A stretch of DNA of 64,000 bases, from assembly GCF_018130545.1 (NCBI RefSeq), contig NZ_JAFCKF010000001.1, forward strand, positions 62,001 through 126,000. The letters run 5' to 3'. A program made the translations under genes and the position numbers. Positions 8,295 through 17,397 of the stretch are shown one piece after another; position 1 is the first letter of the stretch, and every line of letters starts with the position of its first letter. The notes under the pieces are model-generated. The model was not told the origin of the DNA and made no database searches. It worked only from the letters and a program-made list of their open reading frames with translations. Source of the DNA: Bradyrhizobium tropiciagri. Its GTDB lineage: Bacteria; Pseudomonadota; Alphaproteobacteria; Rhizobiales; Xanthobacteraceae.

Positions 8295-9491
8295 ATGGAT
8301 CTCACCTTCAGTGCCGCGGAGCGCGCTTTCGAACAGGAAGTCCGCGACTACATCGCCTCCAGCCTGACGCCGGAGATGAAGCGCGCCACCGCGCTGACGC
8401 CGTCGGTGTTCTCCGACCCCGATATCGGCATGGCCTGGCAGCGCGCGCTCCACAAGAAGGGTTGGGGCGCGCCGGGCTGGCCGGTGGAGCATGGCGGGCC
8501 GGACTGGACGCCGGCACAGCGCTGGATCTTCGAGGCCGAATGCGCCCGCGCCGGCGTGCCCAACGTCAACGTGATGGGCGTGAAGATGGTCGGTCCCGTC
8601 ATCATCGGCTTCGGCTCGCCGGAGCAGCAGAACTTTTATCTACCGCGAATCCTCTCGGGTGAAGACTATTGGTGCCAGGGCTATTCCGAGCCGGGTTCGG
8701 GCTCCGATCTGTCGTCGCTGAAAACCCGCGCGGTGCGCGACGGTGACGACTACATCATCAACGGCACCAAGATCTGGACCACGCATGCGCATCACGCCAA
8801 CCGCATGTTCGCGCTGGTGCGCACCAGCGACGGCGCGCGGCAGCAGGACGGCATCAGTTTTATTCTCATCGACATGAAGACGCCCGGCATCACGACGAGG
8901 CCAATTCTGACGATCGGCGGCGACCACGAGGTCAATCAGGTGTTCTTCGACGATGTCCGCGTGCCCGTCGCCAACCGCGTCGGCGAGGAAGGCAAGGGCT
9001 GGACCTACGGCAAATATCTGCTCGAATTCGAGCGCGGCTCCGGCATCGCATCGGCCAAGCTGCGCGAGGCGCTGAAGACGATCGCCGATCTCGCGGAGTC
9101 CGATGTCACCGGCCGCGCCATCGACGACCCCGATATCGCGATCCGGATGTCGGAAGCCGAGGTCGACATCGATGCGCTCGAGATGACCGAACTGCGGGTG
9201 CTGTCGGCGCTACAGACCGGGCAGAATCCCGGCGCGGTGTCGTCGTTGATCAAGCTCCGCGTCAGCGAGATCCGCCAGGCGGTGACGCGGCTCGGCGTCG
9301 ACGTGATCGGGCAGGACGGCCTTGCCGTCGAGGCGGCGCGGCCGTTCTACCGGCTCAACCACGAGCCGGCGATCCCGGAAGAACTGTTGCCGGTGGTGCC
9401 GGAGTATCTCAACGGGCGGGCGTACACGATCTTCGGCGGATCGTCGGAGATCCAGCGCGACATCATCGCGAAGATGGTGTTGGGGTTGTAG
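8295..9491 (+). CDS. Acyl-CoA dehydrogenase, PimC-like large subunit
   Basis: A 398-residue acyl-CoA dehydrogenase. Visible are MDLTFSAAERAFEQEVRDY, the FAD/substrate segment QGYSEPGSGSDLSSLKTRA near residues 132-150, KIWTTHAHHANRMFALVRT near 158-176 and the C-terminal IFGGSSEIQRDIIAK motif. Length and layout match PimC-type large subunits that pair with a PimD-type partner. The ATG at 8295 follows GGAGAG by about 5 bases and lies 12 bases after the small-subunit gene. The operon ends at the large palindrome at 9495-9591, beyond which transcription converges. Confidence 0.87.
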   Translation: MDLTFSAAERAFEQEVRDYIASSLTPEMKRATALTPSVFSDPDIGMAWQRALHKKGWGAPGWPVEHGGPDWTPAQRWIFEAECARAGVPNVNVMGVKMVGPVIIGFGSPEQQNFYLPRILSGEDYWCQGYSEPGSGSDLSSLKTRAVRDGDDYIINGTKIWTTHAHHANRMFALVRTSDGARQQDGISFILIDMKTPGITTRPILTIGGDHEVNQVFFDDVRVPVANRVGEEGKGWTYGKYLLEFERGSGIASAKLREALKTIADLAESDVTGRAIDDPDIAIRMSEAEVDIDALEMTELRVLSALQTGQNPGAVSSLIKLRVSEIRQAVTRLGVDVIGQDGLAVEAARPFYRLNHEPAIPEELLPVVPEYLNGRAYTIFGGSSEIQRDIIAKMVLGL

Positions 9492-9494
9492 AAA

Positions 9495-9591
9495 CCGTCG
9501 TTCCGGGGCGATGCGTAAGCATCGAACCCGGAACCTCGAGGTTGCGGCGCGAGGTTCCGGGTTCGCGCTCACGCGCGCCCCGGAATGACGG
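9495..9591. repeat. Nested palindromic repeat between convergent genes, probable bidirectional terminator
   Basis: An outer stem pairs CGTCGTTCCGGGGCG (9496-9510) with CGCCCCGGAATGACG (9576-9590), one mismatch; an inner perfect 16-base stem pairs 9523-9538 (CGAACCCGGAACCTCG) with 9550-9565. It fills the whole gap between the converging acyl-CoA dehydrogenase and CoxL-like genes. The form is that of the extragenic palindromes scattered through Bradyrhizobium genomes; likely termination or mRNA 3'-end protection on both strands. Confidence 0.8.
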
Positions 9592-11919
9592 CTATGCAGC
9601 CGTCACCTTCGCGTCCTGGATCGCCTGCCAGATCTTAACCGGCGTCAGCGGCGTGTTGAGCCGGGTGATGCCGACCTCGCTCAGCGCGTCCATCACGCCG
9701 TTGGTGATGCAGGGCGGGCCGCCGATTGCACCGGACTCGCCGCAGCCCTTGGCGCCGAGCGGATTGGTCTTGCAGGGCGCGGAAGGATCGAGCGTCACTG
9801 ACATCGGCGGAACGTCCGAGGCGCGCGGAATGCAATAGTCCTGATAGCTCGCGGTCAGCAGCTGGCCTTCCTCGCTGTAGGCCACGCCCTCATACAGGGC
9901 CTGGCCGATGCCCTGGACGACGCCGCCATGCACCTGTCCCGTCACCAGCATCGGATTGACCGCGACGCCGACGTCGTCGACCGTGGTGTAACGCACCACG
10001 CGCGTCACGCCGGTCTCGGGATCGATCTCGACCTCGCAGATATGGGTGCCGTTAGGCCAGCTCGGCCCGTCAACATTGCCCTCGCTCTCGACCGAGAGCT
10101 TGGCGCCGGTTTCCTTGGCCGCGATCTCGAACAGACTGATGCGCTTGTCGGTGCCGACCACGGTGAGGAAGCCGTCGCGATATTCGATATCCTCTGCTGA
10201 GGCTTCCAGCAGATTGGAGGCCTTGTCGCGCGCCTTGTTGATCATGTCGTTGCTGGAGACCGCAACCGCGGTGCCGCCGACGAACAGCGAGCGCGAGCCG
10301 ACGCTGCCGAAGCCGGTGGCAAGATCGGTATCGCCCTGGATGACGTCGATCTTGTCCATCGCGATGCCGAGCGTATCTGAAATCATCTGAGTGTAGGTGG
10401 TGGCGAGGCCCTGCCCCATCGCCATGGTGCCGGAATGCAGGATGACGCGGCCTTCGGCGGTCGCATGCAGCGAGACGTTCTCAGTGTGGGCACGGCCGCC
10501 GGTCCACTCGATGTAGCTGGTCAGGCCGCGGCCGTAGAGCAGGCCCTTCTTCTTCGCCGCCTTCTTGCGCGCGGCAAAGCCGTTCCAGTCGGCGAGGTCA
10601 GACGCGCGCTCCAGCATGTGCGCGAAGGCGCCGGAATCGTACACCTGCCCGACCGCGTTGGTGTAGGGCAGTTGCGCCGGCTTGATGTAGTTGACCTTGC
10701 GGATGGTGCGCGGGTCCATGCCGATCTGGCGCGCCGCGGCATCGAACAGCCGCTCGACGATGAACACCGCCTCCGGCCTGCCGGCGCCGCGATAGGCACC
10801 GACCGGCGCGGTGTGGGTCATCACCGACTTCACCTCGAAATGCACCAGCGGCAGGTCGTAGACGCCGGTCTGCACGAACGGGCCGAGCACCAGCGGAATG
10901 ATGTTGGCGGTGCCGGACGAATAAGCACCGGTGCCGCCGATCGAGCGCACGCGATAGGCCAGCACGCGGCCCTTGGCGTCGAGCGCGAATTCGCCGGTCG
11001 AAGTCAGGTCGCGGCCATGCGTGCCGCCGACGAACTCGTCGGTGCGGTCGCCACGCCAGCGGATCTTCTCGTTCAGCTTGGTCGCGGCATAGGCGACGAT
11101 GCCGTCTTCCGGATAGAGGCTGGTCTTCTGGCCGAAGCCGCCGCCGATATCGCCGACCAGCACGCGCACGCTGTCCTTCGGCCGCTTCAGGATCGATTCC
11201 GCGAGCAGATCGCGGGTCGAGCCCGGGGTCTGCGACTGCACGTGGAGGATCAGCCGGCCGGTCTTCTTCTCGATCTCAGCAATCGTCGAGCGCGGCTCCA
11301 TCGCCGACGGCACCAGGCGCTGGCTGATGAGATCGAGCGACACCTTGTGCGCGGCACTGGCGAAGGCTTCCTCGACCTTGACGGCGTCGCCATAGCTCAT
11401 CGCGGCCACGATGTTGTCGGGCGCCTCCGGCCAGACCGCCGGCGCGCCGGGCTTGATGGCCTCGACCGGATCGACCACCGAGGGCAGCACCTCGTAATCG
11501 ATCTCGATCGCCTCGGCCGCGGTCTGCGCCAGCACGCGCGAGGTCGCGACCACGGCCGCGACACCCTCGCCGGCGTAACGCACCACCTCATGCGCGAGCA
11601 GGCGCCGCGGCGGCACCGTCATCGGCGAACCGTCCGGCCGCTTGAAGATCGCCAGCGTCGGCAGCGTGCCGATATCGTCCTTGACGAGGTCCGCGCCGGT
11701 ATAGACCGCCTTGACACCCGGCATCGCAAGCGCCGCCCTGGCGTCGATCGACTTGATATTGGCGTGGGCATGCGGCGAGCGCAGCACGTGCAGCCAGAGC
11801 GCGCCGTCCTGCGGCTTGTCGTCGATGAAATGCCCCTTCCCGGTGACCAGCCGCTGGTCTTCCAGACGCTTGACTGGCTGGCCCGCACCGAAACGCATAT
11901 TGCCGGGAAGAATGTTCAT
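9592..11919 (-). CDS. Xanthine dehydrogenase-family molybdopterin-binding large subunit (CoxL-like, form II)
   Basis: A 775-residue molybdenum hydroxylase catalytic subunit. The N-terminus GAGQPVKRLEDQRLVTGKG is typical, VGDIGGGFGQK lies near residues 255-265, and the active-site signature reads AYRGAGRPE near 372-380, the form II (BMS) type and not the AYRCSFR of true CO dehydrogenase. The presumed catalytic Glu is in KGCGESGAIGGPP near the C-terminus. Such subunits work with FAD (CoxM-like) and 2Fe-2S (CoxS-like) partners, but neither is adjacent. Substrate is likely an aromatic heterocycle, aldehyde or purine. AAGGAC lies about 7 bases before the ATG. Confidence 0.88.
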   Translation of the reverse strand: MNILPGNMRFGAGQPVKRLEDQRLVTGKGHFIDDKPQDGALWLHVLRSPHAHANIKSIDARAALAMPGVKAVYTGADLVKDDIGTLPTLAIFKRPDGSPMTVPPRRLLAHEVVRYAGEGVAAVVATSRVLAQTAAEAIEIDYEVLPSVVDPVEAIKPGAPAVWPEAPDNIVAAMSYGDAVKVEEAFASAAHKVSLDLISQRLVPSAMEPRSTIAEIEKKTGRLILHVQSQTPGSTRDLLAESILKRPKDSVRVLVGDIGGGFGQKTSLYPEDGIVAYAATKLNEKIRWRGDRTDEFVGGTHGRDLTSTGEFALDAKGRVLAYRVRSIGGTGAYSSGTANIIPLVLGPFVQTGVYDLPLVHFEVKSVMTHTAPVGAYRGAGRPEAVFIVERLFDAAARQIGMDPRTIRKVNYIKPAQLPYTNAVGQVYDSGAFAHMLERASDLADWNGFAARKKAAKKKGLLYGRGLTSYIEWTGGRAHTENVSLHATAEGRVILHSGTMAMGQGLATTYTQMISDTLGIAMDKIDVIQGDTDLATGFGSVGSRSLFVGGTAVAVSSNDMINKARDKASNLLEASAEDIEYRDGFLTVVGTDKRISLFEIAAKETGAKLSVESEGNVDGPSWPNGTHICEVEIDPETGVTRVVRYTTVDDVGVAVNPMLVTGQVHGGVVQGIGQALYEGVAYSEEGQLLTASYQDYCIPRASDVPPMSVTLDPSAPCKTNPLGAKGCGESGAIGGPPCITNGVMDALSEVGITRLNTPLTPVKIWQAIQDAKVTAA

Positions 11920-12050
11920 CAGAAGAGTCCTTGAGTTCAGAAATTTCGGCGGGTTTTAACGGATTTTCGGCGCGAGACAACACGCGCGGGAAAGACGACG
12001 TAATGCGCTTTATGCATCACGCAAGCTGCGGGGCAAGGCGCAGGCCGGTT

Positions 12051-12926
12051 TCAGGCAAGATCGCGCAACGCGGCTTCGACCACCTTGCGCTGCTCGGCGG
12101 TCAGCGGCGCCTGCGGCGGCACGGGGTCGCCGACATCGTAGCCCTGGCTCGCGAGCCCGGCCTTGATGCAGGCCGCGAGGTTGAAGCGGGCGAACGCCTC
12201 GTTGATACGCCAGAGCTTGCGCTGCAGGACCATCGCCTCGTCCCAGCGGGCACGGCGGCAGAGATTGTAGAGCTCGACGCTCTGGCGCGGGATGATGCAG
12301 GCCGGGCCGGCCATCCAGCCATGGCCGCCGATCAGCATGACCGCGGCCGGGATATGGGCGGACGCCGAGAACACTTTCAGGCTGTCGCCGCAGCGGTTCA
12401 TGATCGACAGCAACCGGCCGGTGTTGGTCGAGGCGTCCTTGATGTAGCCGATGCGCGGATGCTGGGCGAGCCGCGCGATGACGTCGAGCGTCAGATCGGA
12501 GCGCTGGAAATTCGGGTTGGTGTAGATCACCACGGGAATGTCGACCGCATCGGCAATGGCCCGGAAATAGGATTCCACCTGGGCATCACTGAGCGGAAAA
12601 TACGCCTCCAGGATCGCGAGAATGCCGGCGGCACCCCGCTTCTGATAGGCCTTGGCCTGCGCCACCGCGTCGGCCGTCGAGGTCGAGGCGACGCCGGCCA
12701 CCACGGGGACGCGACCCTGCGCGGCCTCGATCGTGGTCGCCACCACCTGCATGCGCTGCGCATTGTTGAGATAGGCGAATTCGCCGGTCGAGCCGAGTGG
12801 CGTCAGGCCGTGGACGCCGGCCTTGATCAGATCATCGCAGAGCCGGCCCAGCACCTCGGTGCGGACATGGCCGGCGGGATCGACCGGGGACACCAGATAC
12901 GGAAAGACGCCGTGAAAATCAGCCAT
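12051..12926 (-). CDS. Dihydrodipicolinate synthase/N-acetylneuraminate lyase superfamily protein
   Basis: A 291-residue TIM-barrel class I aldolase starting [16 protein letters not shown]. The family landmarks are [11 protein letters not shown] near residues 40-50 (GxTGE), the Tyr of VVIYTNPNF near 131-139 and the Schiff-base Lys of IGYIKDAST near 158-166. It is probably a catabolic 2-keto-acid aldolase or dehydratase and not the biosynthetic DapA, because its start overlaps the end of the epimerase gene by 8 bases and no lysine-pathway gene is near. It follows pgm and the epimerase on the same strand. Confidence 0.85.
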   Translation of the reverse strand: MADFHGVFPYLVSPVDPAGHVRTEVLGRLCDDLIKAGVHGLTPLGSTGEFAYLNNAQRMQVVATTIEAAQGRVPVVAGVASTSTADAVAQAKAYQKRGAAGILAILEAYFPLSDAQVESYFRAIADAVDIPVVIYTNPNFQRSDLTLDVIARLAQHPRIGYIKDASTNTGRLLSIMNRCGDSLKVFSASAHIPAAVMLIGGHGWMAGPACIIPRQSVELYNLCRRARWDEAMVLQRKLWRINEAFARFNLAACIKAGLASQGYDVGDPVPPQAPLTAEQRKVVEAALRDLA

Positions 12927-13875
12927 TTGCAAGCCTCGCTGACGGCGAGACATAATCGGGATCGTGCGCAAAGGGAAGCGGTTCGCCGCGGCGGAGCGCG
13001 CCGAGCACCGCGGCAAAGTCGGTTACCGCGCGGAAACCGAGCAGGCGTTCGGCCTTGCCGGCATCGTAGACCCGGCCGATCGAGCCCGGCAGCTGCCAGC
13101 CGCGCCGCGCGAACAGCGCCGGCGCATCGGGGAAATTGCGTCCGATGAGGCCTGCCGCATCCGCCTTCAGCTCAGCGACATCGTTGCGCGCAAACGGCGT
13201 CGGCGCGCTGATCACAAAGACCTCGAAACCGCGGATATTCTCCAGCGCCACGATATGGGCCTCGGCGGCATCCTCCACCGTGAGCCGGCGATACAGCAAC
13301 TCGGTCGCCTTCAGGTTCTCGCCGTGAATGTCGACGATCGTGTCGTCGTCCTCGGGGAAGAAGCGGCTGGTGCGCAGCACTGCGCAGTTCAGGCCATGCT
13401 CGCGGCTGTAGAGCCGGCACAGCCCCTCGGCCGCGAGTTTCGTAACGCCATAGATGTTGCGCGGCTCGAGCGGCCCTGTCGTCTCGTCGAGCCAAACCGC
13501 CGCATGGCCTTCCTCGTCGCGGATCGCCTGCGAGATCATCAGCGAGGTGGTCGACGTGAAGACGAACTGCTTGTGGCCGGCGGCAGCGGCGGCCTGCAGC
13601 AGGTTGAGCGTGCCTGATACGTTGACGTCGACAAAGGCCTGGGGCGCGAACCGCGCGATGTCGGGCTTGTGCAGCGCGCCGCCGTGGATCACGGCCTCGA
13701 TGCCGTGATCGCCGAACACGCGATCGACCACCGATCGATCGGCCACCGAGCCGACCACATCGGTCGCCTCGCCCGGGACGACGTCGAGGCCGGTCACGTG
13801 ATGGCCGGCCCGTCGGAGCCGCGGCGCAAGGAAACGGCCGAGCCAGCCGGACGAGCCGGTCAACAATACGCGCAT
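12919..13875 (-). CDS. NAD-dependent epimerase/dehydratase family protein (extended SDR)
   Basis: A 318-residue Rossmann-fold protein starting [15 protein letters not shown], so GxxGxxG lies at residues 7-13. The active-site YxxxK appears as [11 protein letters not shown] near 149-159 and an upstream Ser-rich FTSTTSLM holds the catalytic Ser/Thr. These proteins epimerise, dehydrate or oxidise nucleotide sugars or free sugars and uronates. The longer open frame upstream reads the opposite-frame product of pgm and is rejected; the ATG at 13875 is 24 bases after the pgm stop. The overlap with the aldolase-family gene suggests linked sugar or sugar-acid metabolism. Confidence 0.87.
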   Translation of the reverse strand: MRVLLTGSSGWLGRFLAPRLRRAGHHVTGLDVVPGEATDVVGSVADRSVVDRVFGDHGIEAVIHGGALHKPDIARFAPQAFVDVNVSGTLNLLQAAAAAGHKQFVFTSTTSLMISQAIRDEEGHAAVWLDETTGPLEPRNIYGVTKLAAEGLCRLYSREHGLNCAVLRTSRFFPEDDDTIVDIHGENLKATELLYRRLTVEDAAEAHIVALENIRGFEVFVISAPTPFARNDVAELKADAAGLIGRNFPDAPALFARRGWQLPGSIGRVYDAGKAERLLGFRAVTDFAAVLGALRRGEPLPFAHDPDYVSPSARLANG

Positions 13876-13898
13876 GATTTCCGCCCGGCCCCGCGCCT

Positions 13899-15539
13899 TC
13901 AGAACACCTTGGCGATCGCGGCCTGCGCGTCGCCCTGGATCTGCTTCAGATGATCCGGCCCGCGGAAGCTTTCGGCGTAGATCTTGTAGACATCCTCGGT
14001 GCCTGAGGGACGCGCGGCAAACCAGCCGGCCTCGCTCTCGACCTTGATGCCGCCGAACGGCTGATCGTTGCCCGGCGCTTTGGTCCTGACCGCGCGCACG
14101 GCATCGCCGGCGAGTTGGGTCATGTTGAGCTGCTCGGGACCAAGCGCTTTCAAAGCGTTCTTCTGCTTCGGCGTCGCCGCGACGTCGATGCGCTCGTAAT
14201 AGGGCACGCCGAGCTCGGCGGTCAGCTCCTTGAACAGCTCGCTGGGATCGCGGCCGGTCTTGGCGATGATCTCCGCCGCCAGCAGGCCGAGGATGATGCC
14301 GTCCTTGTCCGTGGTCCAGGCTGAACCATCGCGCTTGAGGAACGAGGCGCCGGCGCTTTCCTCGCCGGCAAAGCCGAAGCCGCCGCCGCCGAGCCCGTCG
14401 ACGAACCATTTGAAGCCGACCGGCGTCTCGACCAGTCTGCGGTTAAGCTTCTTCGCCACGCGATCGATGATCGAGCTCGACACGATGGTCTTGCCGATCG
14501 CGGCATCCCCGCTCCATTGCGGCCGATGCGCGAACAGATAGGCGATCGCGGTGGCGAGGAAGTGGTTCGGGTTCATCAGCCCGTTCGAACGGGTGACAAT
14601 GCCGTGGCGGTCGGCGTCGGTATCGTTGGCGAAGGCGACGTCGAAGCGGTCGCGCATCCCGATCAGGCTCGCCATCGCGTAGGGCGACGAGCAGTCCATC
14701 CGGATCTTGCCGTCCCAATCCGCGGTCATGAAGCGGAAGGTGGGATCGACCGCAGTGTTGACGACTGACGCGTTGATGCCGTAGCGCGCGATGATCGGCT
14801 GCCAGTAATGCACCGCCGCGCCGCCGAGCGGATCGATCCCGATCCTGACGCCGGCGGATTTGATCAGCGCGAGATCGACGGTGTTGCCGAGATCGGCGAC
14901 GTAAGGCGTGATGTAGTCGTGCAGATGCGTGGTCGCGGCCTTGCGCGCGCGGTCATATGGTATCCGCGCCACGCCCTTGAGGCCGGCCTCGATGTAGCGG
15001 TTGGCGTTCTTCTCGACCACGGCGGTGACGTCGGTGTCGGCCGGGCCGCCATGCGGCGGATTGTATTTATAGCCGCCGTCCTCCGGCGGATTGTGTGACG
15101 GCGTGATGACGACACCATCGGCAAGGCCGGTGCTGCGGCCCTTGTTGTAGCTCAGAATCGCATGCGAGATCACGGGCGTCGGGGTGTAGCCGGCCTGCGC
15201 GTCGATCATGATCTCGACGCCGTTCGCCGCGAACACCTCGACTGCGCTGGCCAGCGCCGGCTCGGCCAGCGCATGGGTATCGATGCCGATGAACAGCGGG
15301 CCGGTGAGACCCTTCTCGCGCCGGTGATCGCAGATCGCCTGCGTGGTGGCGAGGATGTGGTCCTCGTTGAATGAATTCTTCAGCGACGAGCCGCGATGAC
15401 CCGAGGTGCCGAACGCAACCCGCTGGGTGGGATCACTCGGGTCGGGCTTACCGGCAAAATAGGCCGTGACAAGCCGCGGCACATTGGCGAGTGCTGAGGG
15501 ATCGATGGGTTTGCCGGCGGCGGGATTTGGTGCAGTCAC
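13899..15539 (-). CDS. pgm: Phosphoglucomutase (alpha-D-glucose phosphate-specific)
   Basis: A 546-residue enzyme interconverting glucose 1-phosphate and glucose 6-phosphate, feeding glycogen, exopolysaccharide and nucleotide-sugar synthesis. The sugar-phosphate mutase motifs are present: [10 protein letters not shown] near residues 42-51, the phosphoserine loop [12 protein letters not shown] near 141-152, the Mg-binding NDTDADRHG near 302-310 and GEESAGASF near 380-388. Starting at the GTG at 15539, which has AGAGGT about 4 bases upstream, gives exactly the 546 residues of E. coli Pgm; an ATG 24 bases earlier is possible but lacks this support. First gene of the pgm-epimerase-aldolase series. 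Confidence 0.93.
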   Translation of the reverse strand: MTAPNPAAGKPIDPSALANVPRLVTAYFAGKPDPSDPTQRVAFGTSGHRGSSLKNSFNEDHILATTQAICDHRREKGLTGPLFIGIDTHALAEPALASAVEVFAANGVEIMIDAQAGYTPTPVISHAILSYNKGRSTGLADGVVITPSHNPPEDGGYKYNPPHGGPADTDVTAVVEKNANRYIEAGLKGVARIPYDRARKAATTHLHDYITPYVADLGNTVDLALIKSAGVRIGIDPLGGAAVHYWQPIIARYGINASVVNTAVDPTFRFMTADWDGKIRMDCSSPYAMASLIGMRDRFDVAFANDTDADRHGIVTRSNGLMNPNHFLATAIAYLFAHRPQWSGDAAIGKTIVSSSIIDRVAKKLNRRLVETPVGFKWFVDGLGGGGFGFAGEESAGASFLKRDGSAWTTDKDGIILGLLAAEIIAKTGRDPSELFKELTAELGVPYYERIDVAATPKQKNALKALGPEQLNMTQLAGDAVRAVRTKAPGNDQPFGGIKVESEAGWFAARPSGTEDVYKIYAESFRGPDHLKQIQGDAQAAIAKVF

Positions 15540-15666
15540 GTGACCTCTCAGATCTGGTATCACCGACCATCAGCACAACGAGTGATGTCATGGCGTGCTA
15601 CCATGGCGGCTTACGTTCAATCAAGCCGAGCGCTTTTCGTTCCGTACCGTCAGCGGCAATCCGCCA

Positions 15667-17319
15667 CTATTCGACGTCGATCTGCTGCACCTTCTCGCGC
15701 AGCTCGTCGACCAGCACCCGCTTGTTCTCGGTATAATCGATCGGCACCACGACGAGATGCACGCCGCCGCCGGAGAACGCCCGCTCGAGCGTCGGAACGA
15801 TCGCTTCCGTGCTCTCGATCCGCGAACCCTTGGCGCCGTAGCTTTCGGCGTATTTGACGAAATCCGGATTGCCGAAAGTCAGGCCGAAATCCGGGAAGTT
15901 GTCGACCGCCTGCTTCCAGCGGATCATGCCGTAGGCGGAATCCTCCAGGATCAGGATCACCAGATTGAGCTTGAGGCGGACCGCGGTCTCGAGCTCCTGC
16001 GAATTCATCATGAAGCCGCCATCGCCGCAGACCGCGAGCACGCGGGTCTTCGGATACAGCATCGCCGCCATCATCGCCGACGGCAGACCGGCGCCCATGG
16101 TCGCGAGCGCATTGTCGAGCAGCAGCGAGTTCGCGAGCAGCGTGCGGTAGTTGCGCGCGAACCAGATCTTGTACATGCCGTTGTCGAGCGCGACGATGCC
16201 GTCCTCGGGGATGACTTGCCGCACATCATGCACGATGCGCTGCGGCGTCGGCGGCCAGCGGCCCTCGGTGGCGCGATCGGTGATCTTGGCCAGGATGCTC
16301 TCGCGCAGGCTGAGCAGTGCGCTGGCACGTGGCAGCTTGCCCTCGACCCGATCAGCGAGCAGTTCGAGGCTCGGCCCGACATCGCCGATTACCTCAACTT
16401 GCGGGAAATAGACCTGCTCGACATTCGCCGGCATGTAGCTGACATGGATCACCTGCGGACCCTTCGGACCCATGATGAAGGGCGGCTTCTCGATCGTGTC
16501 GTGGCCAATCGCGATGATCAGGTCGGCGCGGTCGATCGCCTCATGCACATAGTCGCGCTCGCTCAGCGCGGCGGTCCCCATGTACTGATTGGTGCCGCCC
16601 GACACCGTGCCCTTGCCCATCTGCGTGGTGAAGAACGGGATCTTGGTCCGGCGCACGAAATCGCCGATCCCGGCGGTCGAGCGCGGGCGCGAGGCTGCCG
16701 CGCCGAGCATGATCAGCGGACGCTGCGCCTTCAGGATCAGGTCGGCGGCACGGTCGAGCGCCGCCGCATGCGCGATCGGAATCTCGATCGGATGCGGATG
16801 CACCAGCTCGACCGGTGCGGTCTCGTCGCCGGCGATGTCCTCCGGCAGTTCGAGCAGCACCGGTCCCGGCCGTTCCTGGGTTGCAATCCGGAAGGCGTCG
16901 CGGACCAGCGTCGGGATGGTGGCGCCGCTGACGATTTGCAGCGACAACTTGGTCAGCGGACGGAAAGTGTTGACGATGTCGACGATCTGGAACTTGGCCT
17001 GCCGACTGCTCAGGATGCCCTTCTGGCCGGTGAGCATCACCATGGGCATCGCGCCGAGCAGCGCATAGGCGGCGCCAGTGGTCAAATTGAGTGCGCCGGG
17101 ACCGAGCGTCGTGATGCACACGCCGGGCTTTCCGGTCAGCCGGCCATAGGTTGCCGCCATGAAGGCCGCGGCCTGCTCGTGGCGGGTCACGATCAGCTTG
17201 ATCGAGGATTTGCGCAGGCTCTCGACGACGTCGAGATTCTCCTCGCCGGGGACGCCGAACACCCGCTCCACGCCCTCATTCTCGAGCGCCGCGACCAGCA
17301 AATCGGAACCTTTGACCAT
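15667..17319 (-). CDS. Thiamine diphosphate-dependent acetolactate synthase-like enzyme
   Basis: A 550-residue ThDP enzyme with the three expected domains. The cofactor-activating Glu lies in VTRHEQAAAFMA near residue 48, and the metal/ThDP motif GDGGFMMNSQELETAV near 428-443 ends in LILEDSAYG, where the usual Asn-Asn pair reads Glu-Asp, closer to catabolic AlsS enzymes (N-D-S-T-Y). No small regulatory subunit (ilvH) follows, so a catabolic acetolactate synthase or another ThDP decarboxylase/carboligase is more likely than the anabolic IlvB. GAGG precedes the ATG by 5 bases. Monocistronic by spacing. Confidence 0.82.
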   Translation of the reverse strand: MVKGSDLLVAALENEGVERVFGVPGEENLDVVESLRKSSIKLIVTRHEQAAAFMAATYGRLTGKPGVCITTLGPGALNLTTGAAYALLGAMPMVMLTGQKGILSSRQAKFQIVDIVNTFRPLTKLSLQIVSGATIPTLVRDAFRIATQERPGPVLLELPEDIAGDETAPVELVHPHPIEIPIAHAAALDRAADLILKAQRPLIMLGAAASRPRSTAGIGDFVRRTKIPFFTTQMGKGTVSGGTNQYMGTAALSERDYVHEAIDRADLIIAIGHDTIEKPPFIMGPKGPQVIHVSYMPANVEQVYFPQVEVIGDVGPSLELLADRVEGKLPRASALLSLRESILAKITDRATEGRWPPTPQRIVHDVRQVIPEDGIVALDNGMYKIWFARNYRTLLANSLLLDNALATMGAGLPSAMMAAMLYPKTRVLAVCGDGGFMMNSQELETAVRLKLNLVILILEDSAYGMIRWKQAVDNFPDFGLTFGNPDFVKYAESYGAKGSRIESTEAIVPTLERAFSGGGVHLVVVPIDYTENKRVLVDELREKVQQIDVE

Positions 17320-17397
17320 GTCAGCCTCACTTCGTTGATTGCATGCCGCGCACGGAGCATAGCCGCATCGCGCGCCGCCGGAAACTCCCTCGCGAGC

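Noticed and set aside
9592-11919. Carbon monoxide dehydrogenase CoxL of form I
   Set aside because: The active-site loop reads AYRGAGR and not AYRCSFR, and the CoxM and CoxS genes are absent.
12051-12926. Naming the DapA-superfamily gene dapA
   Set aside because: The context is sugar metabolism with an overlapping epimerase, and the superfamily includes many catabolic aldolases and dehydratases; sequence by eye cannot separate them.
15667-17319. Anabolic ilvB assignment for the ThDP enzyme
   Set aside because: No ilvH small subunit is adjacent and the cofactor motif ends in Glu-Asp, nearer catabolic enzymes.
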